Shown in pieces: positions 1 to 10,700 of a stretch of 64,000 nt of DNA. The DNA comes from Owenia fusiformis. Its lineage: Eukaryota; Annelida; Polychaeta; Sabellida; Oweniidae. A model generated the notes under the pieces. It did no database searches. It worked only from the letters and a program-made list of their open reading frames with translations, and was not told the DNA's origin. The stretch's first letter is position 1. Each line of letters opens with the position of its first letter. The translations under genes were made by a program, and so were the position numbers. The DNA is taken from the NCBI GenBank assembly GCA_903813345.2, contig CAIIXF020000009.1, positions 25,148,740-25,212,739 on the forward strand. Reading direction: 5' to 3'.

Positions 1-2551
1 TTATCAATGAGGAATGGGATCTGACAAATGCCACGGTAGAACTTGATTCATACAGCTATTTCTGGCAGTTGAGCGGTGGCGACATCACTTTCAGTGAATC
101 AATTACGTATATACACATAAAAAGGCGACCTCTATATTACACAGTGAATGTTTTGGTGCCGTGTATTCTCATGAGTATATTGAGTGTATCGGTTTTCTCC
201 TTGCCAGCAGGATCGGGAGAAAAGATCTCCCTCGGGATCACTGTGCTCCTTTCCTATTTGGTCTTCCTTCTCATGCTAGTTGACAGGATGCCTTCAAGAT
301 CAGATGTAGTTCCTCTGTTAGGTACGTATCAACTACCGGTTGATCCAAAATAAGTCACGTCAAATTAATAGTGTATTAGATTCCAGAAAACCATTAGTCT
401 GACGATTTTGCCTCTTTCCTTATTATTGAACATTTTGACAGTTATTTATAAAATAAAGAAATCTGTTTTCCGAATTCTCGCACTGCTTTTGAAACGTCGT
501 AAAACGGACTCAGTCTGGCTGTGGTCGGGAAATTATATGTCTAAAATAATTAGCTGCTTCGTTTATAAACAGTCTTCAATACGTCCATCTCATTCGCAGT
601 TCGTTCAGGTCGCACCACGTCGGTGTGCAACGTCGTATAACGCGTTCCTTAGTCTAGAAGGTCATCATGACCTGATTACAGAACTGTATGGTCGCCATCG
701 AATTTTGAATCGATTCAAAATTCTAAATCACATTCCCCGTCCGGGAAAGTCCATGAAGTTCGTCAAAAGACCGTAGAACGCTGGAGCTACGTTCATTCAG
801 TTCGCACACAGTTTAAAACCAGTTTTGAAGAACGCAGTGGCAACTTGTTTGATGTGATAGCTATATTTTTGCTAACTCGTTCATAAGCAGTCTTAAATAC
901 GTTCTTAATCAGTTTAAACCCGTTTGCAATTAGTTCTACCTCGTTCTCAATACGTCCTCAGACAGTTCAACTCGTTGTTAAAACGTCCCTAGTAGGTTGA
1001 AGTACGACGGTTCCGTTCGCAGTACGTCCAACTCGTCGTGAATACGTTGTCACTCGTTCTAATTGTAGAACGTATCGACCACGAGAACATTTTGAGCATG
1101 TTCTAAGTTCTAGAAGACCTAGCCGTTCGAGTACGGTCGATGAAGTTTGAAAATAGACCCCAAGCGGTTCTAAGTACGTCCAGAAACTAGTTTGGTGTGA
1201 TAGTAGGGTTAAACAGCATTTTCCTTTGAAACAGTACAAAGGGGAGATTTAAAACATCATTAATTTTATTATTAGAAATCATGAAATTGCATGACCTTTT
1301 TCTTTGTTCTTGCTTTTGTGTATCAATTACTATTTCATTAACTACCAACGTTCAGTCACTTTGAGAGGGCAAAATTGATGAAACATTGCTGAGACATTTA
1401 TTGCTGTTCATTTTTATTACTACTAATTCAGATAAATATTCTTTAACCAATACTGTGACCTTTCATAGTAAAAAATGATCAAGTTTCAAAATAACTAATT
1501 TGAATTTAATATTCGTTACTATATGCTGATGTATCGAAAATATTAAAAAATAAGTCAGATTGAAATCCGACTCATGGTTGAGCTGTTACGACCTTCTAAA
1601 TATCAAAATCTCGTTTATTTTATTTGTTTTATTTGATATTTAAAAATATTCTCTAAACATTTTACATACCCACCAAACGCTTGACGCATTAATAAATGTA
1701 TCGGTGTAAAAAACGTATTTGAACTCAGAGTCACATGGAAAACCAAAAGAACATGGTAAAATGTTTACAATTTTGGGATGTTTAAAACATTTGTGTAATA
1801 TTGCTTCCTTTTTAATTATACGATACAAGTTTGCTTTTTATTGAATTGGCAGAAATTAGATCAAATATAATGCCATTTTGATACTACTGAAACAATCAGA
1901 TCAGCTGTGGTATTCCGAAAACGTAATATTCTAAGATAATATCGAGATATTGTATGCTTAACTTTTGTGAATTTGTTTCAAGGGATTTACCTCTCTGTGA
2001 TGATGGGTATGACCGTTTCATCCATACTTGCAACCATATGTGTTCTGAACTTACATCACCACCCTGGAGAGCCTCCTATATGGGTACAAACCACTGCAAA
2101 ATGCTTGGCAAAATTAATGTGTATGAGTCACACCACAAATGATAAGACGCAAACACGGCGTACAAGTAAATATTTAGCCAAAAATATCCACGATGTTGCA
2201 TTGGCTAATCACAGAAATACTGATGTCGACAACAACCCTGTCAATGCGGGAGATTTTGGTCATATTGATATCATTGATCAAATCAACTCCGCTGAAAAGG
2301 CAAGGAATCAAAATTGCGTTTCAACCAGTGCATCGGATAAATATGGGGAAAGTGGCCCTGATATGACAACGTTCAGTGAAAGATGTAACACCGCGAATAA
2401 TTACAGCTGGAAACTTGTGGCCAGAGTGTTGGACAGATTGCTTTTGTTTGTGTATATTCTTGTTTTGGGCTTGTTGTTGTTGACGTTATTGTATATTATT
2501 CCTTATATAACAAGGCCTTTTCCTCAGCAAAACACTGATGAAGAAGAATAG
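1..2551 (+). CDS. Nicotinic acetylcholine receptor-type Cys-loop channel subunit, 3' part (two exons)
   Basis: This is the C-terminal half of a pentameric ligand-gated ion channel of the plasma membrane; the 5' exons lie outside the window. Exons are 1-321 (frame begins at base 3, donor GTACGT) and 1983-2551 (acceptor TTTCAAG, stop TAG). The first exon encodes the end of the extracellular domain, then a pre-M1 RRPLYYTVNVLVPC segment, M1, an M2 beginning GEKISLGITVLLSY and the start of M3. The second completes M3 (GIYLSVMMGMTVSS), followed by an intracellular loop of about 110 residues and M4 (LLLFVYILVLGLLLLTLLYI). The GEK at the cytoplasmic end of M2 is the cation-selective pattern, whereas anion channels have PAR there. 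The junction CTG TTA G/GG ATT TAC keeps frame. Ligand and subunit type cannot be assigned without the N-terminal binding loops. The 1.66-kb intron contains degenerate repeats. Confidence 0.9.
540..1240. repeat. Degenerate short-period repeats rich in CGTTC and ACGTCC
   Basis: Inside the channel-subunit intron, short words such as GTTCGCAGT, AGTACGTCC, ACTCGTTCT and CAATACGTCC recur at roughly 15-35 base spacing over about 700 bases. Unit boundaries are too eroded to give a clean period. Open frames on both strands here (for example 408-776) match no family and are best explained by the repeat composition. The rest of the intron (1241-1982) is plain AT-rich sequence with no feature seen. Confidence 0.5.
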
Positions 2552-2679
2552 AAACTGTCATGAAAATGAATAGAAATGCTGTTTGAAAAGACATGTGTAC
2601 ATGAAAAGGCCAAGTATGTTTTATTATCCTATGACAACTGAGGTTTCAGGTACATAACAGCAGGATATAAAATCGATAT

Positions 2680-3000
2680 CTTGGGAGGAGCGGGACATAT
2701 ATATATATGTCCCGCTGTATATCTCCCGCACCAATATTCCCGGGAAAACGTTTTCGCTCACAGTCAAAATTCGTTAGAATATCTCGCTATAGCGAAACTA
2801 CCAAAATGGAAGCAGACGGCGGTAGATATTTTCTTGACCAAAACGTCGGGGAATTTCTTGAAATTGAACCAGAAGCACTAAATGATAAATAATCAATGTC
2901 TCATAGATAAAAGTCACTTGTCATAGGATAAATTAGTTATCTGATGCTCGGTTTTGGATATGGGGTATATCCAAAACCTCCCATAACATAACCCTCATTT
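2680..3000. repeat. Dispersed repeat with palindromic GGATATGGGGTATATCC, copy 1
   Basis: The block opens with a perfect palindrome (GCGGGACATATATATATATG then its mirror), followed by a TATCTCCCGC word. It ends in a palindromic TTTTGGATATGGGGTATATCC and the words AAAACCTCCCA and CATAACCCT. The same closing words and the CATATCTCCCGC opening recur at 60640-60995, so this is an interspersed element. A 61-residue open frame at 2707-2892 containing MEADGGRYFLDQN lies within it. I do not recognise that frame; it may be the first exon of a lost element protein. Confidence 0.5.
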
Positions 3001-3120
3001 ATGTCACAACCTCAGTTGGTTACATGTTGTTATAGTTTTTTGTTGACGGTGTTAGGCGTTTGGTGGTTGGAGTTCGGTAGTCGGTGTTCGGCGTATGGTA
3101 AAATTGGTAGGTGGTGACAT
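3001..3120 (-). mobile_element. Hairpin-ended non-autonomous element end, copy A
   Basis: Terminal ATGTCACAACC and GGTGGTGACAT words flank GTTATAGT and a run of GGCGTTTGGTGGTTGG-type words. Read on the minus strand this is the module seen at 24282-24327, 35648-35752, 38403-38516, 41761-41884 and 52962-53049: a GTTACAGACGCC start, CCAAACACC-type words, ACTATAACAAT, then a GTCACCAC..GTGGTGAC hairpin. The layout resembles non-autonomous Helitron/Helentron-type repeats known from bivalves; class assignment is inference. Confidence 0.55.
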
Positions 3121-3563
3121 TTCGCATGTTAATGCGCTGTTAACTTGTTAACATAGGTGTGCAAAGAATATCTGTTATCATATGGGAAATAATTTTCAAT
3201 ATGTATCATCTTGAACAATTGAATATATTCCTTCTAATTTTACACCGGCACGTAACAAATGCTTCTTGTTTAGATTTACAAGTGTTATATATTTACAATC
3301 TTTATATTTCAATCATTTTATGTCATTTATAACTTTTTTGTACCAATTATGAAAAATTACTTCAACCAGGAAGTAAAACAATTATGTACATTTCAATTTT
3401 TAACACGTTATGCACTTGAATCGTTTGTGAAAGTAATAAGTATGGAAATAAACTTTTTTAGTTCTGTTATTGTTGCGTGTCATTTTATTTTTGTCATTTT
3501 TACGTTCTGCCCATATATAGTTTTCAATTTTGAAATAGAGCAACATTTTCATTTAATGCTAAC

Positions 3564-4592
3564 TTAGATGACATTCGATGAGTTTGGTTCACTTTGAATC
3601 ATTAATCGCATCGCCTTCTTAAACCGTCTATTCATAGTCATATAAATAAGACAGTTGAGAATCCCATTCATCTTAACCAGTAGACCAAGAATATGATTGA
3701 TCAACGGACTTGAGTTGACATTTTGACTGATTAAGTAAGGTCCGTTTGTAAGGACAAAAACGAGGAAAATCATAATCATAATCCTGGTATATTTCCAGTC
3801 AACAATTTTCGGAATTCTGAGATTGGCCCCACCAGCTTGAACAGCATGTGCTTGTTCATTCTGAATTTTCAATCGCTGACACCGCAATGTATACAGAATT
3901 TGCGAATAACTAAACATCATTACCAGCGATGGACCGGCAAACGCTATTATAACAACGATCTTCCACAGGGATACTCCCGAAGCAACGTCATCTGAACGGA
4001 TGCAACATGTATATCGGTCGTCTTTAAAATCGTAGTAATTACCTCCACTGGTGTTCAGAAGTGGCTCCAGGAATACACATATCGGTATCACCCACGACAT
4101 CACTATCATCAATGTCGTTGTCTTGGTGTTAAACACTTTCTTATAACTACTGTTATGTATCACTAAGCAATATCTATTCAACGCTATCAAACAGTAGTAC
4201 ATGATTCCAATTCCATACAATACATTGTACGTATATTCAAACGGTGCACAAAACTGGATGACAGTCGCCTTCGACAATCGATGAATTCCGCTAATGAGAA
4301 AGAATATGCTGTACAATATAAAATCGTTGAGACTGAGTAGAAACATGAATAAATTTGGAACTGTCCTCAGTTTTCTGATTTTCGCGATAACAATTATCAC
4401 AAATATGTTTAGTATAACACCAATTGGAACAAGGACGATGGATCCTATACCATGTATATAAACCACGCCTATATATGCTTCATTTGACAGCGATTGTTCG
4501 GGTCCAATCGACGCATTTACTGTTACGTTCTCACCCATCGTTCCAATGTGTAATGCGTTAGAACACGTTAATACAAATGAGACAATTTTCAA
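3564..4592 (-). CDS. Rhodopsin-class G protein-coupled receptor (intronless)
   Basis: A single 342-residue frame encodes a seven-transmembrane receptor of the plasma membrane. The N-terminus carries Asn-glycosylation sequons (NVT, NAS). TM1 is near residues 48-70, TM2 follows KLRTVPNLFMFLLSLNDF, and TM3 ends in ALNRYCLVIH, so the DRY motif is NRY. TM5 follows VSLWKIVVIIAF. TM6 contains VFVLTNGPYLI, with the usual CWxP Cys-Trp replaced, and TM7 has GILNCLIYMTMNRRF in place of NPxxY. A basic helix-8 region, RRFKKAMRLMI, follows. Length and single-exon structure fit the many lineage-expanded orphan receptors of molluscs and relatives (moody/melatonin-receptor-like branch is possible). Translation could start at Met1 or Met20; Met20 would leave less hydrophobic N-terminal sequence. 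The ligand cannot be inferred. Confidence 0.88.
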   Translation of the reverse strand: MKIVSFVLTCSNALHIGTMGENVTVNASIGPEQSLSNEAYIGVVYIHGIGSIVLVPIGVILNIFVIIVIAKIRKLRTVPNLFMFLLSLNDFILYSIFFLISGIHRLSKATVIQFCAPFEYTYNVLYGIGIMYYCLIALNRYCLVIHNSSYKKVFNTKTTTLMIVMSWVIPICVFLEPLLNTSGGNYYDFKDDRYTCCIRSDDVASGVSLWKIVVIIAFAGPSLVMMFSYSQILYTLRCQRLKIQNEQAHAVQAGGANLRIPKIVDWKYTRIMIMIFLVFVLTNGPYLISQNVNSSPLINHILGLLVKMNGILNCLIYMTMNRRFKKAMRLMIQSEPNSSNVI

Positions 4593-5520
4593 AATTTCAC
4601 AATCTTTTATTCAGGCAATTAATTAAAAATAATTATAAAGTGAGTGTATGAATGATCTATTGTCACAATCTCAGTTTGTATAATAACTATAATCATCGTG
4701 ATGTTTGCACGGTGGAACATGATCTATTAATTGTGACAATTATTCGTTATACGCAATACGCCCCAACACCCCAATGAGAAACAACAAATTCACCCTTGGC
4801 GAAGTGATAAGCGCGAAATTGAATAAGGAAGAGATCGACGATCCTGCCAATAAATAAATAAATTTTGTGGACAAAATTTTGCAAAGTGGTATTTATGTAG
4901 AAATAGTGGGTCCTGGATTATGATAAAGCTCTCGATTGGACTGTTGGAGGGGGAAGAACGTGTTAAACATTTTTCATATTAGATCATGGTTTTGGGATAT
5001 ATATGGTCTGTTTCTCGTATGACAGGTTTACACTTAGAATTTCTTGTTAGGTTTCTTCACAGTTTTTGGTCCTCTCCTTTTGGCACTTGTGCCTAGATAT
5101 CTATGTCTACACAAATACCACCTTACAAAATTTGTTAAACAAAATCTATCTATTTTGGTGGGATCTTCTCTTCCTAACTCAATTCCGCGCATATCACTTT
5201 GCCAAGGGTAAAATATCACATGTCTTCTTGAATGAAGTTTTCAATGAAACAATCAATCAGTGACAGGGTCCAAATTAAATTAGTTTGGAGTAATCTGTAT
5301 CCGGAACATTGTTTTCATTTTTACTTGATCTTTACTAGCGTAGTTCTGTATTCGATGCATGGATACCGTACGTAGAATAAAGTATATGTAAAGTATTAAT
5401 AAATCAAGGAGTGGTTTCAAATAAAACTAGACTTGGGAAATTGAACGAAGTTCAATTTCAGACTCCAGATCTAGACTTTTTTTTAGCCGAGTCATCCAGA
5501 ATAAGTCGAGTCATCCAAAA
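4593..5520. other. Intergenic, no feature seen
   Basis: AT-rich spacer upstream of the receptor gene. Short open frames on both strands near 5034-5263 lack family features and overlap each other antisense, so no gene is called. Confidence 0.5.
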
Positions 5521-5529
5521 TAAGCTGAG

Positions 5530-5735
5530 TCATCCAGAAAAAGATGGATGGATGGACGGATGGATGAAAAAGGAAGGAAGGATAGGCTAGAATATGAAGG
5601 GACGATAGGATAGAATAGGAAAGAATGATAGAATAGAATAGGAAGAAGGAATAGAATAGGAAGGGGAGGATACGAAGGAAAGGTAGATAAGAAGGATACG
5701 ATAGGATCACAAAGGAAGGATGGATGCATTTTTCA
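5530..5735. repeat. Purine-rich simple repeat (GGATG, GGAAGGA, GATAGAATAG)
   Basis: About 200 bases of almost pure purine on the plus strand, with GATGGATGGACGG, AGGAAGGAAGG and repeated ATAGAATAGGAA. The antisense frames rich in Phe, Ser, Leu and Pro are low-complexity products of it. Confidence 0.8.
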
Positions 5736-5779
5736 ATATTTTCTTCTCTACTCTTGACTTTCTATCAGGATACCATCAG

Positions 5780-7250
5780 ATCGATTTTTCTCGAAATTTC
5801 AAAACGCCATAACTTTCGAACCGGAAGTCGGATCGAAATTTGGTTTGCAGACTCGAATTCCTGGGAAAATTCTCCCCTTAATTCATAACTCATATGTTAA
5901 ATTTTGAGAACTTTTTATTTTGACCTACTTTTCGGACACCATATCTCAAAAGTGGGTCGAAATACTTTCTGACGGCAAAAGGCTAACACTATTAGCACAC
6001 TTTTTCCTACCTGTATACAAAATTTTGAAAATTCATAACTCATATGTTAAATTTTGAGAACTTTTTATTTTGACCTACTTTTCGGACACCATATCTCAAA
6101 AGTGGGTCGAAATACTTACTGACGGCAAAGGCTAACAATATGAGCACACTTTTTCCTACCTGTATACAAAATTTTGAAGCAAATCATTTAAATATAGTGT
6201 CAGAATCGCAAAAATAAGGAAAAACTATGAATTTGACCTAGATTTTGACCTAGGGATTTTGGTGTCCAAATTTTGAAGTTAGGTAGCCTTCGAGGTCCCC
6301 TTCTTGCATAGGCTTTCATTATTTTAAGCTGTACTTAGTCTATATCTCGTATTTTACACTTAAAAAAATCTTTTTTCCCATTGACATAACATGGGGCACC
6401 AAATTTAGCTATTTTTGAGCTTTCAAAATGTCATAACTTCCGAACCGGAAGTCGGATCGAAATTTGATTTGCAGATTCGGATTCCTGAGAAAATTTTATA
6501 CTTAATTCATAACTCAAACGTTAAATTTGGAGATTTTTTTATTTTGACCTACTTTTCGGACACCATATCTCAAAAGTGGGTCAAAATACTTTCTAACGGC
6601 AAAAGGCTAACACTATTAGCCCACTCTTGGCTACATGTATACAAAATTTCGAAGAATATAATTAATCTGTAGTGTCAGAATCGCAAAAATAAGGAAAAAC
6701 TTTGAATTTGACCTAGATTTTGACCTAGGCATTTTGGTGTCCAAATTTTTATGAAAAGAAGGTTTTGAGGTCCCTTTCTTTTATGGGCTTCCATTAGGTT
6801 TAGCTGTGCTTAGTCTATATCTCGTATTTTACACTTCAAAAAAATATTTTTTCCCATTGAATTAACATGGGGCACCAAAATTAGCGATTTTTGAATTTTC
6901 AAAACGCCTTAACTTCTGAACCGGAAGTCTGATCGAAATTTGGTTTTCAGATTCGGAATCCTGAGAAAATTTCCTATAAGACTAATATCCTGGACATTGG
7001 ATTCGGAGAACCGAATTTTTGGACCTAGTTTTCGGACACTGATATCTCGAAATCGGTTTGAGATACTTCGAAACTAAATCGACCCTAGATTTTCTACTTT
7101 TTTATGAGGAACACAATGAAAAAAAACCGGATCAAAAATATTGAAGGACGACTGAGAAAATCGAAAAAAGTGACAAAGTACTGGATTTGACCTAGTTCTT
7201 GACCTTTGACCTAGATAAAAATTTGACCCAATTTCCCACCAACTAGATAC
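5780..7250. repeat. Three tandem copies of a 475-bp unit, with a 150-bp internal duplication
   Basis: The words CGAACCGGAAGTCGGATCG and TTTTCGGACACCATATCTC recur. Unit starts are near 5783, 6408 and 6883. The second spacing is 475 bases and the first 625, the difference being an inner duplication of exactly 150 bases (copies at 5881 and 6031, each starting ATTCATAACTCATATG). The third unit (to about 7250) is the most diverged. CCCATTGAcaTAACATGG and the 'C..CTTTGAAgCGcTGTAACTT' type words also occur in the middle of the terminal-repeat element at 8588-9463, so this array probably descends from the same element family. No coding function is evident. Confidence 0.7.
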
Positions 7251-7787
7251 TGAACCTAAATAAACTGTATTATGGTTCTTACTGGATACCTCATAGTTAC
7301 TGAAAAAACTCCCAAAGAATAATAATAATAAGAAGAATACTGGCAAAAACAATAGACTCCAGATTTTCAATCTGGAGTCTAATAATATATAAAGCTCTTC
7401 ATTATAACAGGCCTCTGTGAAAATATCATATGACAAAAAACAGAAACTTACATTTTGGATTAGCTTTTGTGTATGACAAGTATTTTGGTCGCACTATTTG
7501 TACTTATTAGCACTTCAAAATTAAAATAACGTCAATCGAGATATATTTACGTAAATGGCATATGTCAGGATCACATCCCTTTTTCTGTATTTTATCAGTT
7601 TTATTATAATTGCGGCTATAAAACCCAAAATAATCTGTGTGTGCATTAATTATCAACTTTACCATTTTTGCCGCCCGTGGACAAACTGAAACTCGAAACA
7701 ACAGTATAACAGTATATAACAGTATAATATAGACAGCGTAACGTTCAACTAATTTTTAACAATTTTTGTAATTTTCAACAGTACAAT

Positions 7788-10700
7788 ATGCTTTTATTTC
7801 TACTCCATGTTCTCGGTGGATTGGCGATGGTAACGGGTAAGTGAAACAACTGAACAATTCGGGAAGATATGAATTAGTTTGTTAAAATGGTAACATTTAG
7901 CTAGTTGGTGCAAAATAACCCGATACTTAATTAATCATAACGCCATGTTGTTGAACGGATGTACAATAAGGCCTTTATTCATCTTTTGTGATGCTGCACT
8001 GATGATCCATTCGTTTACGCTGGTTTCGTTTCGGTAACAAAATGGCGGAACCTAGAAGGTAAGATTTTTTCTTTTTTCCTCGTATCACGCGTTGTAGGCA
8101 ATCTTCACACAACATTTGAACACACGTTTATAATAGAAAATGTCGTGGAAATTCTGCCTACAACGCGTGAAATAAGGAAAAAGAAAATCTTCGAGTTACC
8201 GACATTTTGTTACCGAAACGAACCGTTTTGGTAACCAGCGTAATCGAATGGATCGCCAGTGTGCTGGTTGATGTACAAAAAAATAAAACGGGTAAAAGTA
8301 ATTTCCACATTGTCTTCTTACAGCACAGGGTGCATCCATGAGGCGAGTTTGTTATTATACAAATTGGTCTCAATACCGTGTTGGTTTTGGGCAATTCTGG
8401 CCCGAAGATATAGACGCCAACCTCTGTACTCACATCATATACGCATTTGCCAATCTAAGTGGAACCAACATTATACCTAGAGAATGGAACGACGATGGAC
8501 CCTCCGGGTTGTAAGTTTTGTTCTCTTTCTCGTGAACAATATCCGAGGATAACCTTGGTTTATAAGATGCAATGAAACTAATATATACACTCCCTTCCAT
8601 AAGTTTGGCAACCTTTTTCCCCCCATTGAACTACGTGTTAAAGCCTCTTTACCTTTGAATTTTTATTTACTTAACCTGCGATGAAAATACTTATATAATT
8701 GATGAAAACGTAATTTGACTTTAATACCAATACCTCCAAATTTTCTCAATTTTTTTCCTCAATTACAATAGGTCGAAAATTGGTGATAAATTTGAAGAAT
8801 TTTTGAAAATCGACATTCCCATGTTAACCAATGGGAAATGGTAGGTTTGCCGCAAGTCATATGACAGAATATCCATCCATACGAGTCCTTGCAAAAAATA
8901 CGAGTTAGGCAGGCAATTGAATTTACTAACTTTATTTAACAAAAAATTGATATGTTTCTTCAGGTTCAACAAAGTTATAGGGCTTTAAAGTCAAAATTGT
9001 TTTTCAAAAAACCTCTCCCATTGAAATAACACAGGAGGCGAAAAATTATTTTCAAAAATGACTTTGAAGCGCTGTAACTTTAATATTCATCAAATAAACT
9101 AAACACTTAGTGTTCAAAAAAGTTAGACAATTCTATTTTCTATATAAATATATTTTTTGCTGAATCTTTTACCGAAAAGATATCCTGATTTCTGGTTTGC
9201 CCCGAACCCTCCATTTCCCATTGGATTACATGGGAATGACGATTTTCAAAAATTCATCAAATTTATCATCAATTTTCGACCTATTGTAATTGAGGAAAAA
9301 AATTGAGAAAATTTGGAGGTATTGGAAATAAAGTCAAGTTATGTTTCCATCAATATCATAAGTTATTTCATCGCCGGTTAAGTAAATAAAAATTCAAACG
9401 TAAAGAGGCTTTAACACGTAGTTCAATGGGGGGAAAAGGTTGCCAAACTTATGGAGGGGAGTGTATATATATATATATACAAAAATATAATGTACGTAGA
9501 TAATTCAAGTGAGACATCTTTATTGCCAAAAATCATCAAATATCATTCTTTTATAACATAGTATATAATAGTCAATCATTTACAATAGTCTTACCAATAA
9601 TGGTAATTTATTTAGGTATGTTCGAGTTAACAGTCTCAAAAATGCAAATCCCGAGTTGTCAACACTTCTTGGAGTGATAGGAGACAATTTCGAAGATATG
9701 TTAGCAACAGACGCAAACAGAGCTGAATTTGTGGCGAACACCATAGCCTACTTCAGGGAGCCGTACAGAGAATTTGATGGTATAAATCTAGATTTCAAAG
9801 CACCATCTGCATTCTACAGTGCTAGATTCGCCTTGCTTTTCCAGGTAAACTGTTTGTTGTGGTTTATGTGACATAAAGATTTGTAATTTTTGTTTGTAAA
9901 TCTTTTTAATACTGATTTTATTTGATATAAGACAGAGGCTTTGTTGTGTAATGACTTGTGATCTCTCTCCATGTGGAATTGGATATGTTGTAATTCAATT
10001 TATAGCATGACGCATGTTAACTCAGTATGTCCTACACTGTAATAACACAGCTATTAAAGTCAGCTGTGAAAATAGCTGACTTAAATTATGGATTACTCGA
10101 CACCTTTCACGTCATGATAATCTGTTTTCAAAGGCAGAAAAATGTGGAGTTTTTATCATGAAGGTTCAGTAAACATATTCTTTATATGCACGTGTATGAT
10201 ACTCTAGGAACTTCGAGCAGCTTTCGATGAAGAGGCGAATGCCACTGGAAGTGTACCACTTATTCTGTCATGCACTTTAAGCGGAAAGCTGACCGAAATC
10301 GACCAAGGATATGACATCCCGGTGATAGATATGTAATTAATTCAGTGGTTTTATTAACGTTTTCTCATTTTCTACAATTTCAAACACAAATTCTCAAACT
10401 GAAGATATAAAGAGGATACCAACGGAGGGTTTATCCTGAGGGATGATATGATATTTCCCCAAGGGACTGAAAAACCTGATTGGTATGAAATGGATACACT
10501 ATGAGTAAAAATTGATACATTTATCAATGTCCTTTGAATATCTCTGACCATAATTCATCGTGTAAAATTTATATTGTTTTGTACTTGAGCCGTTTTGCTT
10601 TTTAAATGCATTTTCCAAGTCTTAAGAACAAGAAAATGAGTAACATGAAAAAAACGTCCTTTATATCATATACCTATATACCATTATGTCTACCTTATAT

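Noticed and set aside
408-776. 122-residue open frame in the channel-subunit intron
   Set aside because: It lies between two exons that join in frame, starts inside a region of degenerate repeats, and shows no domain or splice logic.
967-1239. 90-residue antisense frame
   Set aside because: It falls in the same repeat-rich intron; its composition follows the repeats.
5492-5729. Hydrophobic Phe/Ser/Leu-rich antisense frames
   Set aside because: They are the translation of a purine simple repeat on the other strand, in two overlapping frames.
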